64,000 nucleotides of DNA, taken from NCBI RefSeq assembly GCF_022163125.1, contig NZ_CP091881.1:3596001-3660000 (forward strand). The letters run 5' to 3'. The notes below the pieces were generated by a model. It made no database searches. It was not told the DNA's origin and worked only from the letters and a program-made list of their open reading frames with translations. Positions 25,508 to 33,958 of the stretch are shown one piece after another; positions within the stretch are counted from its first letter, which is position 1; every line of letters begins with the position of its first letter. Position numbers and translations under genes: made by a program. Source of the DNA: Paenibacillus sp. HWE-109. GTDB taxonomy: Bacteria > Bacillota > Bacilli > Paenibacillales > NBRC-103111.

Positions 25508-26236
25508 TTACACGATTGAATCAATAATGGCTTCGATCGCCGCTCGCGGATCGGCGGCGCCAGTGATCGGCCTGCCGATCACGACGTAGTCCGTCTTCTG
25601 CGCGAACGCCTCAGCCGGCGTCATGATGCGTGATTGGTCGCCCACATCAGCTCCCGCAGGGCGAATACCCGGCGTCACCGTGACGAACCCGTCGCCGCAT
25701 GCTGCCTTGATCGCCGTCACCTCAAGCGGTGACGCGACAACGCCTTGCAGCCCCGCGGCATGTGCCAAGCGGGCATAGCGAATGACGGCCTGTTCGGTCG
25801 TACCGGCTAGGCCAATCTCGTCATTCAGCACCGACTGGCTCGTGCTGGTCAACTGCGTCACGCCGATCACGATCGGGCGTGTACTGCCGCTTGCAAGCCC
25901 CTTGTCGACACCTTCCAAGGCGGCTTCCATCATCTGCTTGCCTCCGGCTGCATGCACATTAAACACATCAACCCCAAGGCGCGTCACACTCTCCGCGCCA
26001 CCTTTGACCGTGTTCGGAATATCATGCATCTTCACATCAAGGAAAACCTTGTAACCGCGCGTTTTGAGACTCTCTACGAAGCTGGGACCTGCCGCATAGA
26101 ACAGCTGCATGCCTACCTTCACGAAGCAGGGAATGCCTTCAAGCTGCTTAAGCAGCCCTTCAGCACTCTCCGCGTTCGGATAATCCAAAGCAACCATAAT
26201 ACGTCCAGCAATCTCAGTACGTGTTAAAACGGACAC
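25508..26236 (-). CDS. pyrF: orotidine-5'-phosphate decarboxylase
   Basis: About 242 residues. The catalytic array D-x-K-x-x-D is present as FLDVKMHDIPNTV; MVALDYP near the start and VTPGIRPAG, YVVIGRPITGA near the end bind the phosphate. It decarboxylates OMP to UMP. I choose the GTG at 26236 since AAGGGAG is 10 bases upstream; the GTG at 26245 is only one base from that box. It lies directly between carB and pyrE, whereas B. subtilis has pyrK and pyrD between carB (pyrAB) and pyrF. Confidence 0.93.
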   Translation of the reverse strand: MSVLTRTEIAGRIMVALDYPNAESAEGLLKQLEGIPCFVKVGMQLFYAAGPSFVESLKTRGYKVFLDVKMHDIPNTVKGGAESVTRLGVDVFNVHAAGGKQMMEAALEGVDKGLASGSTRPIVIGVTQLTSTSQSVLNDEIGLAGTTEQAVIRYARLAHAAGLQGVVASPLEVTAIKAACGDGFVTVTPGIRPAGADVGDQSRIMTPAEAFAQKTDYVVIGRPITGAADPRAAIEAIIDSIV

Positions 26237-26251
26237 ATTCTTCACTCTCCC

Positions 26252-29200
26252 TTAAGCATGAATGGGCATTGCACGTGAGGAGAAGTTAATCGCTTCAAGC
26301 ATATTCACAAGCGCTCTGACTGTATCTAGTGAAGTCATGCACACGACACCATTCTCAACGGCTTCACGACGGATGCGGAAACCATCACGCTCAGGCTCTT
26401 TCCCTTTGGTCAGCGTGTTTACAACAAACTGTGCTTCGCCGCCACGGATCAGATCCAGAATGTTCGGTGAACCTTCGCTCAGCTTATGAACGGTCGTTAC
26501 AGGAAGTCCAGCCTCTTGAATTGCCGTAGCCGTACCGCCAGTTGCAATGATTTTATAACCAAGACGGTAGAAGCCTTTCAAAATTTCGATCGCTTCTTCC
26601 TTATCTTTGTCAGCAACCGTTACAACAACGGAGCCAGCAGCAGGAATTTTCATGCCTGCACCGATCAGGCCTTTGTATAGAGCTTTTGCAAAGTTAATAT
26701 CGCGTCCCATAACCTCGCCTGTTGATTTCATCTCAGGTCCGAGTGTTGTGTCTACACGGCGCAGTTTCGCGAAGGAGAATACCGGCACTTTAACAGAAAC
26801 GTACTTATCTTCTGGCCATAGTCCGCTTTGGTATCCCATATCCGTCAGTTTTTGCCCCATAATTACGCGCGTCGCCACATTCGCCATTGGAATGTTCGTT
26901 ACTTTACTTAAAAACGGCACCGTTCTGGAAGAACGCGGGTTAACCTCGATAACATACACTTGATCGTTGTGAATGACGAACTGGATGTTGACTAGACCAA
27001 CCACGTTCAATTCCAGGCCGATTTTCGTCGTAATTTCAATAATTTGTTGCTTGATCTCATCGGAGAGCGATTGCGGTGGATACACGGCGATCGAGTCACC
27101 GGAGTGAACCCCTGCGCGCTCAACATGTTCCATAATACCTGGGATCAGAACCGTTTCTCTATCACAGATCGCGTCAACTTCAACTTCTTTGCCAAGCATA
27201 TAGCGGTCAATCAGAACCGGATGCTCAGGGTTAATCTTCACGGCATATTCCATGTAGCTAAGCAATTCTTCATCGGAGTAGACGATTTCCATTGCACGGC
27301 CGCCTAAGACATAAGAAGGACGAACGATAACCGGATAACCGAATTTCGCTGCTGTTCCTACGGCTTGGTCAACAGATGTTACAGTACCGCCTGGAGGTTG
27401 AGCAATCGAAAGCTTGCTCAACAAAGCTTCGAATTTCTTGCGATCTTCGGCCGTATCAATGCTTTCCAGATCAGATCCTAGGATGCGTACGCCTGCTTTG
27501 TGCAACGGTGCTGCCAAGTTAATCGCGGTTTGTCCACCGAACTGAACGATAACTCCGATTGGATTCTCACGCTCGATGACGTTCATAACATCCTCGAAGA
27601 ATAAAGGCTCGAAGTACAAGCGGTCCGACGTGTTAAAGTCCGTGGAAACCGTTTCTGGGTTGTTATTGATGATAACCGCTTCATAACCAGCTGCTTGAAT
27701 TGCCCATACCGCATGAACGGTGGAGTAGTCGAACTCAATCCCTTGACCGATACGAATCGGACCGGAGCCTAATACAACGACTTTCTCTTTGGTTGTTTCT
27801 GTAACTTCGTCTTCTTGCTCATAAGTAGAGTAGTAATAAGGCGTTGAAGCTTCGAATTCAGCTGCGCAAGTATCAACCATTTTGTACACAGGCTTGATGT
27901 TTTGTTTCAGACGGTGTGTTCTGATTTCAGCTTCTTTGGTGAATGTCGAGCATCCAGCTAATGTGCGAATCTCGGCAATAGCACGATCTGTGAAGCCTTT
28001 GCGCTTCGTTTCGAAAAGCAGTTCATTCGTCAGTTCACTTGCCGCGATTTCTTTCTCGTATTTGATCAGACCATCAAGCTTGTTCAAGAACCACCAGTCA
28101 ATGTTCGTCAAATTCTGCAATTGCTCCACCGTGTAGCCTCTGCGGTAAGCTTCTGCCAATAAGAATAGGCGCTCATCGTCCGGTTTTTGCAAGCGTAACT
28201 CCAATGTTTCTGTATCAAGCAAATCCGTTTCTTTAAGGAATAGGCGATGTACACCGATCTCTAGGGAACGTACTGCTTTGTGAATGGACTCTTCGAACGT
28301 ACGGCCGATCGCCATAACTTCGCCAGTCGCCTTCATTTGTGTACCTAATTTACGGTTGGCAGCTGTGAATTTATCGAACGGCCAACGCGGGATTTTGGAA
28401 ACGATATAATCCAGTGCCGGCTCGAAGCAAGCATAGGTTTGGCCTGTTACTGGATTGACAAGCTCATCGAGCGTGTAGCCAATCGCAATTTTCGCTGCCA
28501 TTTTGGCGATCGGGTAACCAGTCGCTTTGGACGCAAGCGCTGAGGAGCGGCTTACACGCGGGTTAACTTCGATGACATAATATTGGAAGCTATGTGGATC
28601 TAAGGCGTACTGTACGTTACATCCGCCTTCAATGTTCAAGGCGCGAATAATTTTGAGCGATGCGGAACGCAGCATTTGATACTCGCGATCCGAAAGTGTT
28701 TGGCTTGGTGCGACAACGATACTATCTCCGGTATGTACACCTACTGGATCGAAATTCTCCATGTTACACACAACGATACAGTTATCATTTGCGTCACGCA
28801 TTACCTCATACTCGACTTCTTTCATACCTGCAATACTGCGCTCAACCAGACATTGGCCGATTGGGCTGTAGCGAATTCCGGAAGCTACGATTTCCGTCAG
28901 TTCTTCCATCGTATTACAGATACCGCCACCAGTTCCACCTAATGTGTACGCTGGACGAATGATGATCGGGAAGCCGATTTCATTAGCAAAATCAACCGCT
29001 TGAGCAACTGTCGTTACGATAACGCTATCCGGTACCGGCTGCTCTAATTCTCTCATCAAGTCTCTGAAAAGATCGCGATCTTCCGCTTTCTCAATCGCCG
29101 TCAGCTGCGTTCCGAGAAGCTTCACGTTCTCGCTTTCCAGTACACCGGCGCGAGCCAGTTCAACCGCCATGTTCAAACCTGTTTGACCTCCAAGTGTTGG

Positions 29201-29461
29201 AAGCAAGCCGTCAGGACGTTCTTGACGAATGATTTGTGTAACAAATTCAAGTGTAATCGGCTCGATATATACTTTATCCGCCATGTTTGTATCCGTCATG
29301 ATCGTAGCCGGGTTGCTGTTGATCAGGATAACTTCCATGCCTTCTTCTTTAAGTGCTTGACAAGCTTGCGTGCCCGCATAGTCAAATTCCGCTGCCTGAC
29401 CGATAACGATTGGACCGGAACCGATAACGAGGATCTTTTTGAGTGTATTATTTTTTGGCAT
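26252..29461 (-). CDS. carB: carbamoyl-phosphate synthase large subunit
   Basis: 1069 residues, normal for the family. Two ATP-grasp halves are seen: residues 1-400 (VIGSGPIVIGQAAEFDYAGTQACQAL, RPAYTLGGTGGG) and about 550-940 (VLGSGPIRIGQGIEFDY, RPSYVLGGRAM), joined by the oligomerisation domain. The C-terminal MGS-like domain (about 945-1069, KIIATGGTATAIQEAGL) binds allosteric effectors. It makes carbamoyl phosphate from bicarbonate, ammonia channelled from CarA and 2 ATP. Its start overlaps the carA stop by 14 bases. As part of a PyrR-controlled operon this is the pyrimidine-regulated copy (pyrAB-like). Confidence 0.97.
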   Translation of the reverse strand: MPKNNTLKKILVIGSGPIVIGQAAEFDYAGTQACQALKEEGMEVILINSNPATIMTDTNMADKVYIEPITLEFVTQIIRQERPDGLLPTLGGQTGLNMAVELARAGVLESENVKLLGTQLTAIEKAEDRDLFRDLMRELEQPVPDSVIVTTVAQAVDFANEIGFPIIIRPAYTLGGTGGGICNTMEELTEIVASGIRYSPIGQCLVERSIAGMKEVEYEVMRDANDNCIVVCNMENFDPVGVHTGDSIVVAPSQTLSDREYQMLRSASLKIIRALNIEGGCNVQYALDPHSFQYYVIEVNPRVSRSSALASKATGYPIAKMAAKIAIGYTLDELVNPVTGQTYACFEPALDYIVSKIPRWPFDKFTAANRKLGTQMKATGEVMAIGRTFEESIHKAVRSLEIGVHRLFLKETDLLDTETLELRLQKPDDERLFLLAEAYRRGYTVEQLQNLTNIDWWFLNKLDGLIKYEKEIAASELTNELLFETKRKGFTDRAIAEIRTLAGCSTFTKEAEIRTHRLKQNIKPVYKMVDTCAAEFEASTPYYYSTYEQEDEVTETTKEKVVVLGSGPIRIGQGIEFDYSTVHAVWAIQAAGYEAVIINNNPETVSTDFNTSDRLYFEPLFFEDVMNVIERENPIGVIVQFGGQTAINLAAPLHKAGVRILGSDLESIDTAEDRKKFEALLSKLSIAQPPGGTVTSVDQAVGTAAKFGYPVIVRPSYVLGGRAMEIVYSDEELLSYMEYAVKINPEHPVLIDRYMLGKEVEVDAICDRETVLIPGIMEHVERAGVHSGDSIAVYPPQSLSDEIKQQIIEITTKIGLELNVVGLVNIQFVIHNDQVYVIEVNPRSSRTVPFLSKVTNIPMANVATRVIMGQKLTDMGYQSGLWPEDKYVSVKVPVFSFAKLRRVDTTLGPEMKSTGEVMGRDINFAKALYKGLIGAGMKIPAAGSVVVTVADKDKEEAIEILKGFYRLGYKIIATGGTATAIQEAGLPVTTVHKLSEGSPNILDLIRGGEAQFVVNTLTKGKEPERDGFRIRREAVENGVVCMTSLDTVRALVNMLEAINFSSRAMPIHA

Positions 29462-30620
29462 ATTGCAGTTCCTCCTTCACAGATGTCGATGCCGTGGAAG
29501 CTTTCCACTGAGCAAGCATTTGCGCTTGGCGCGGCTGCTGTGGGTTATCAAGCTTATGCTGACGGATCAGCGAGATGAAATCATCAAACAAGTAGCTGGA
29601 GTCGAATGGCCCCGGTGCTGCCTCTGGGTGATATTGCACCGAGAATGCAGGGTATTTCTTGTGTTTCAAACCTTCGATTGTACGGTCATTATTGTTAATG
29701 TGCGTTACTTCAAGGTCCGTTCCGTTCACGGAATCTTCCTTGACCGTATAGCCATGATTTTGCGATGTAATGTAGCAGCGACCGGAAGCCAAATCTTTCA
29801 CGGGATGGTTGCCGCCGCGGTGACCGAATTTCAATTTATCAGTGTCCGCGCCGCAAGCAAGTGCAAACAGTTGGTGACCAAGGCAGATTCCGAACAAAGG
29901 AATATCGCCGAGCAATCCTTTGATCATTTCAACCGCGTGCGGAACATCTTTCGGATCCCCAGGGCCGTTGGACAGCAAGACACCGTCCGGCGCAAGGCGG
30001 CGAATTTGTTCAGCAGTTGCATCTTGAGGCACAACGACAACGTCGCAGTCACGTTTGCTCAGATCGCGGATGATCCCGCTTTTGGCACCGAAATCAACGA
30101 GCACGATGCGCTCTTTGTGTCCAGGTGCACCGTATACGCTTTTGGTGGAGACACGAGAAACTTGGTCCGTCATCAGGGAAGTACCGCGCAAGATCTCAGT
30201 CAATTCCGCAACGGATTTATTGGATGTTGTCAATAAGCTTTTCATAACGCCGTGATGACGAATTTTACGAGTCAACATACGAGTGTCGATGCCGCTGATG
30301 CCAACGATGCCGTATTCTTTGAGCAAGCTGCCAAGTGTGTACTGCGCTCTCCAGTTGCTTGGAATCTCTTCGTGCTCACGCACGACGAAACCATGAATGA
30401 AAGGACGTACGGATTCAAAATCATCCCTGATCACCCCGTAGTTCCCCACCAATGGATACGTCATCGTCACGATTTGACCGCAGTAGGAAGGATCGGAAAG
30501 CACCTCCTGATAACCTGTAATCCCTGTATTGAATACAACCTCGCCGACGGATTCACCTTCACTACCGAACGATTTTCCTGTAAAAAGAGTGCCGTCTTCC
30601 AGCAACAATCTTGCCTGCAT
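29448..30620 (-). CDS. carA: carbamoyl-phosphate synthase small subunit
   Basis: 390 residues. The N-terminal CPSase domain (ARLLLEDGTLFTGKSFG, GEVVFNTGITGYQEVLSDPSY) is followed by a class I glutamine amidotransferase domain from about residue 185 with nucleophile Cys in FGICLGHQLFALACG and the His-Glu pair in SVQYHPEAAPGP. It supplies ammonia from glutamine to CarB. It is the partner of the downstream carB (14-base overlap). Confidence 0.97.
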   Translation of the reverse strand: MQARLLLEDGTLFTGKSFGSEGESVGEVVFNTGITGYQEVLSDPSYCGQIVTMTYPLVGNYGVIRDDFESVRPFIHGFVVREHEEIPSNWRAQYTLGSLLKEYGIVGISGIDTRMLTRKIRHHGVMKSLLTTSNKSVAELTEILRGTSLMTDQVSRVSTKSVYGAPGHKERIVLVDFGAKSGIIRDLSKRDCDVVVVPQDATAEQIRRLAPDGVLLSNGPGDPKDVPHAVEMIKGLLGDIPLFGICLGHQLFALACGADTDKLKFGHRGGNHPVKDLASGRCYITSQNHGYTVKEDSVNGTDLEVTHINNNDRTIEGLKHKKYPAFSVQYHPEAAPGPFDSSYLFDDFISLIRQHKLDNPQQPRQAQMLAQWKASTASTSVKEELQYAKK

Positions 30621-30776
30621 GTTCTTTCAACTCCTTCGCTATTGTCAAACGATTCTCACGAACCGCAGATGTCATGCCTACAACTTCCTAAGAAATGCAT
30701 AGACTTGCATAAAAAATGATCTTTCTGTATAAATATACACGATTTTACGTGTCTCGTACAGCGTGTTATGCGGATT

Positions 30777-32060
30777 TTACGACCAGACCACTTTACCGGA
30801 TGCGATGGTCACAACCGGCCAACCTTGCAGCTTCCAACCGATGAACGGTGTGTTTTTGCTGCGCGACACGATCTCTTCTTTCAGAACTTCACGCTCTGTT
30901 TCCAAATCTACGATCGTGATATCCGCTACACTGCCCACATTCAGCGTTCCGTAGGGAAGACCGAATACATCAGCCGGTTTTTGCGTCATTCGATCGACTA
31001 GGAAACCAAGCGTCCATTGTCCAGTTAGAACGAATTTCGTATACAGCAGCGAGAATGCTGTTTCGAATCCCAGGATACCGAATGGCGCCAGCATCATGCC
31101 TTTGGCCTTCTCTTCTTCTGTGTGCGGTGCGTGGTCCGTCACGATGATATCGATCGTGCCGTCTTCCAAACCTTCGATAACAGCCTGCACATCGCGCGGC
31201 GTGCGCAGCGGCGGGTTCATCTTCCAGTTGGCGTCCAGCCCTGGAATGTCTTCATCAGACAGCACGAGGTGATGCGGACATACCTCTGCGGTCACTTTGA
31301 TACCGAACTGCTTCGCATGTCGGATCAAGCGAACTGATTGCTCCGTGCTCACATGGCACACGTGGTAGTGAACGCCTGTCGCTTCGGACAACAGGATATC
31401 GCGCCCTACATGAATCGCCTCGGATTCGTTCGGGATCCCTTTCAGGCCGTGCTTCTTCGCGAACGAGCCTTCACTTACCGGCGCTCCAACGACAAGCGTG
31501 TCATCCTCACAGTGTGCGATGATTGGCATGTCCATGGATGCGGCCAAAGCCATTGCATCCTTCATCATCTGCGCGCTCTGTACGCCAACACCGTCATCGG
31601 TGTAACCGATAACGCCGGCTTCTTTCAGCGCAGCGAAATCCGTTAACTCACGGCCTAATTGATTTTTGGTAATTGTTCCGTAGGGAAGCACCCGAATTAC
31701 GCCTTCTGTTGCAGCTTTGTCCAATATGTATTTCACCGTATCGACTGTATCGATAACCGGCCTCGTGTTTGGCATGCATGCAATCGTTGTGAAACCGCCG
31801 CGAGCCGCGGAGCGTGTACCTGTCGCAATATTTTCTTTATGTTCAAATCCCGGTTCCCGCAAGTGCACATGCATATCAATGAAGCCAGGTGTTACGAGCT
31901 TGCCTGCTGCATCGATAACTTCATGACCTTCTGTTTGCGGAGCTGAGCTTTCCGAAGCATCCAGAACTTGTGCGATCTTGTCATTCTCGATAAAAATGTG
32001 CTTCTTTGCTTGTGCATTATTCGCATCAACCGTAAGTCCGTTTAAGATCCAAATACCCAT
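30777..32060 (-). CDS. pyrC: dihydroorotase
   Basis: 427 residues, class I amidohydrolase. Metal ligands are visible in PGFIDMHVHLREPG, in the His of PIIAHCEDD and in the His of YHVCHVST; DIIVTDHAPHTEEEK carries the catalytic Asp. The ring-closing enzyme converts N-carbamoyl-L-aspartate to dihydroorotate. It follows pyrB by 20 bases. A gap of about 155 bases separates it from carA with no clear terminator. Confidence 0.96.
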   Translation of the reverse strand: MGIWILNGLTVDANNAQAKKHIFIENDKIAQVLDASESSAPQTEGHEVIDAAGKLVTPGFIDMHVHLREPGFEHKENIATGTRSAARGGFTTIACMPNTRPVIDTVDTVKYILDKAATEGVIRVLPYGTITKNQLGRELTDFAALKEAGVIGYTDDGVGVQSAQMMKDAMALAASMDMPIIAHCEDDTLVVGAPVSEGSFAKKHGLKGIPNESEAIHVGRDILLSEATGVHYHVCHVSTEQSVRLIRHAKQFGIKVTAEVCPHHLVLSDEDIPGLDANWKMNPPLRTPRDVQAVIEGLEDGTIDIIVTDHAPHTEEEKAKGMMLAPFGILGFETAFSLLYTKFVLTGQWTLGFLVDRMTQKPADVFGLPYGTLNVGSVADITIVDLETEREVLKEEIVSRSKNTPFIGWKLQGWPVVTIASGKVVWS

Positions 32061-32080
32061 TGTGCTGAAGTCCCCCTGTT

Positions 32081-32977
32081 CTATGATAAAGCTCGTTCAA
32101 TGACCGCCATACGAATCGGCACACCATGAGCAATTTGTGTGAAAATTTTGGATTTCTCGTGTTCAACCAGTTCGTCATCCAATTCGACGTTGCGATTCAC
32201 CGGAGCGGGATGCATGATTATCGCATGCGGCGCCATTCGGCTGGCACGTTCTGCCGTCAAACCATACTGCTCGCGGTATTCTTCAGCCGAGCGGATAATC
32301 CCCTTGTCGTGGCGTTCCAGCTGCACGCGCAGCATCATGACAACATCGGCTTTGAGCGCTTCTTCGAAAGTGATATATGGAGCGAACTCAGCGAGTTCAG
32401 GAGCCTGCATGCTGTCTGGCGCGCAGAACTGAACTTTGGCGCCCAGCGCGATAAGTCCCCACAAGTTGGAGCGTGCCACTCGGCTATGCAGAATGTCACC
32501 GACGATGGAGACTGTCAGACCCTTGAAGCTGCCGAATTGCTTGCGCATCGTGTAGAAGTCCAGAAGCGCTTGTGTTGGATGCTCATTATTGCCGTCGCCC
32601 GCATTGATCAGCGGAATTTTAATTTTCTCGGCCAATTCCTGCAGCACGCCGTTTGGCTTCAAGCGAATGACACCGGCATCGATCCCCATGGACTCCAGCG
32701 TGCGAACCGTGTCGTAAATGGATTCACCTTTTTGCACGCTTGATTCCGCTGCGGAGAAGTTCAGCACATCAGCCCCTAATCGCTTTTGGGCCAGTTCGAA
32801 AGAGAAACGCGTTCTTGTACTATTTTCAAAAAATAAGTTGGAAACGAACTTGCCTTGCAACTGATTCGATACCTTAGGGGAAGATTGTTCCCAGTAAGCT
32901 GCCCGATCCAAAATACTTGTTATTTCCCCCGCCGTAACACCTTTCAATCCTAAAAAATGCTTTGTTTGTGTACTCAT
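32081..32977 (-). CDS. pyrB: aspartate carbamoyltransferase catalytic subunit
   Basis: 298 residues. The carbamoyl-phosphate site FFENSTRTRFSFE and the ATCase segment HPTQALLDFYTMR are clear, with PAPVNR near the C-terminus. It condenses carbamoyl phosphate and aspartate. There is no regulatory PyrI partner, as expected for Bacillales. The ATG at 32977 has GGAG 8 bases upstream, inside the end of pyrR; the GTG at 32986 has no spacing. No second PyrR attenuator fits in the pyrR-pyrB junction because the genes abut. Confidence 0.96.
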   Translation of the reverse strand: MSTQTKHFLGLKGVTAGEITSILDRAAYWEQSSPKVSNQLQGKFVSNLFFENSTRTRFSFELAQKRLGADVLNFSAAESSVQKGESIYDTVRTLESMGIDAGVIRLKPNGVLQELAEKIKIPLINAGDGNNEHPTQALLDFYTMRKQFGSFKGLTVSIVGDILHSRVARSNLWGLIALGAKVQFCAPDSMQAPELAEFAPYITFEEALKADVVMMLRVQLERHDKGIIRSAEEYREQYGLTAERASRMAPHAIIMHPAPVNRNVELDDELVEHEKSKIFTQIAHGVPIRMAVIERALS

Positions 32978-32982
32978 TATAC

Positions 32983-33537
32983 TCACTCCTGTTTCCCCCT
33001 CTGCCCATGTATGATGACCCCATCTTTATCATCGATTTCCGTTAACAGCACTTCGATGCTTTCACTTTTGGAGGTAGGTACGTTCTTGCCAACATAATCC
33101 GGGCGAATAGGCAGCTCGCGATGTCCTCTGTCTACCAAGACTGCCAGTTGAATCATTTGCGGTCTGCCCAAATCTATCAAGGCATCCATCGCTGCTCTTA
33201 CGGTCCTCCCTGTGAAGAGGACATCATCGAAGAGGATGATTTTACGGTCCTGGATTTGGAGCTTGCCGCCTTCCCGCGCGTCCTCCACCGATTTCACCTT
33301 TACGCGATCATCGCGGTAAGAAGTGACATCGATCTCGCCCACCGGAATCGGAACACCTTCAATTTCCATAATCCGCTCTGCCACTCGCTTGGCCAAATAA
33401 ATGCCGCGGGTCCGAATCCCAATCAAGGTACAATCTTCTACCCCTTTATTCTTTTCAAGTATCTCGTGTGCAATCCGCGTCAGCGCTCTTCGAATTCCCA
33501 TTTCATCAATGAGGGTATGTTCGGCTGCTTCGTTCAT
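32983..33537 (-). CDS. pyrR: bifunctional pyr operon attenuator / uracil phosphoribosyltransferase
   Basis: 184 residues. PRTase fold with PRPP loop IILFDDVLFTGRTVRAAMDAL, IGIRTRGIYLAKRVAERI and VDRGHRELPIRPDYVGKNVPT. PyrR binds the pyr leader RNA when UMP/UTP is high and favours the terminator; it also has weak UPRTase activity. It is the first gene of the operon, and the matching leader lies just upstream (33652-33820). Start ATG with AGGAGGCG upstream, which directly abuts a short palindrome. Confidence 0.97.
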   Translation of the reverse strand: MNEAAEHTLIDEMGIRRALTRIAHEILEKNKGVEDCTLIGIRTRGIYLAKRVAERIMEIEGVPIPVGEIDVTSYRDDRVKVKSVEDAREGGKLQIQDRKIILFDDVLFTGRTVRAAMDALIDLGRPQMIQLAVLVDRGHRELPIRPDYVGKNVPTSKSESIEVLLTEIDDKDGVIIHGQRGKQE

Positions 33538-33554
33538 CTCTTCGCCTCCTGATC

Positions 33555-33649
33555 GTTTTGCTTCAGCAAAACGGATAACGCAAGATTAGGCTTTGTTTTC
33601 CATCGGAAAGCTTGTTTAGCAAGAACTGCACCGTTTTCCACCGGAAAAC
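33555..33649 (-). repeat. three short palindromic units in the pyrR 5' untranslated region
   Basis: Plus-strand reading: GTTTTGC-TTCA-GCAAAAC (33555-33572), GTTTTCC-ATC-GGAAAGC (33595-33611) and GTTTTCC-ACC-GGAAAAC (33633-33649), about 40 bases apart, with the spacers ending in CGCAAG or AGCAAG. On the transcribed strand the nearest hairpin ends 3 bases before the AGGAGG of pyrR. Similar units stand before divIVA and sigE. Confidence 0.65.
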
Positions 33650-33651
33650 CA

Positions 33652-33820
33652 AAAAACTCCTTGCCCAATTCATGGCAAGGAGTTACGAGTGCATAAAGAT
33701 ACAGAGCGGGGCATGAGGATGCGCACATCCGATGCTTGTTAACACAGCGTACGCGACGCTGCATTCCCGTCTTTTCTTATCGTTTTACCTTGCCAGCCTC
33801 TCTGGACTGTTTTTAAAGGT
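33652..33820 (-). promoter_or_regulatory. PyrR-responsive attenuator of the pyr operon
   Basis: The transcript contains AGTCCAGAGAGGCTG (33794-33808), which matches the PyrR-binding anti-antiterminator loop consensus ARUCCNGNGAGGUUG. About 110 bases further on is an intrinsic terminator: stem AACTCCTTGCC with GGCAAGGAGTT (33655-33665 and 33674-33684) then a T run. PyrR with UMP should stabilise the binding loop and allow the terminator to form. I did not derive the antiterminator pairing. Confidence 0.88.
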
Positions 33821-33838
33821 ACCTATGTAATTAATAGA

Positions 33839-33867
33839 ATTATGCCATTTTCGACATGATAAGTCAA
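33839..33867 (-). promoter_or_regulatory. sigma-A promoter of the pyr operon
   Basis: Minus strand TTGACT (33862-33867), 17-base spacer, CATAAT (33839-33844). It lies just upstream of the PyrR leader, which would start near 33832. Confidence 0.85.
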
Positions 33868-33887
33868 GATCCTTTATCAAACTCTCT

Positions 33888-33917
33888 TTGAGCAAGCGCT
33901 TGCGCATGTGTTATAAT
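33888..33917 (+). promoter_or_regulatory. promoter of the ABC exporter operon with overlapping palindrome
   Basis: TTGAGC (33888-33893), 18-base spacer and TATAAT (33912-33917) with an extended -10 TG. The spacer holds the perfect palindrome GCAAGCGCTTGC (33892-33903), a likely operator for a dimeric repressor. AAGGAGG precedes the gene start. Confidence 0.6.
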
Positions 33918-33958
33918 TTACATATTAATTACGATTCAATCCGGCCAAGGAGGAAACT

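Noticed and set aside
33888..33907. Catabolite-repression (cre) site
   Set aside because: The centre AAGCGCTT fits, but the outer TG and CA positions do not, so a generic palindrome is the safer call.
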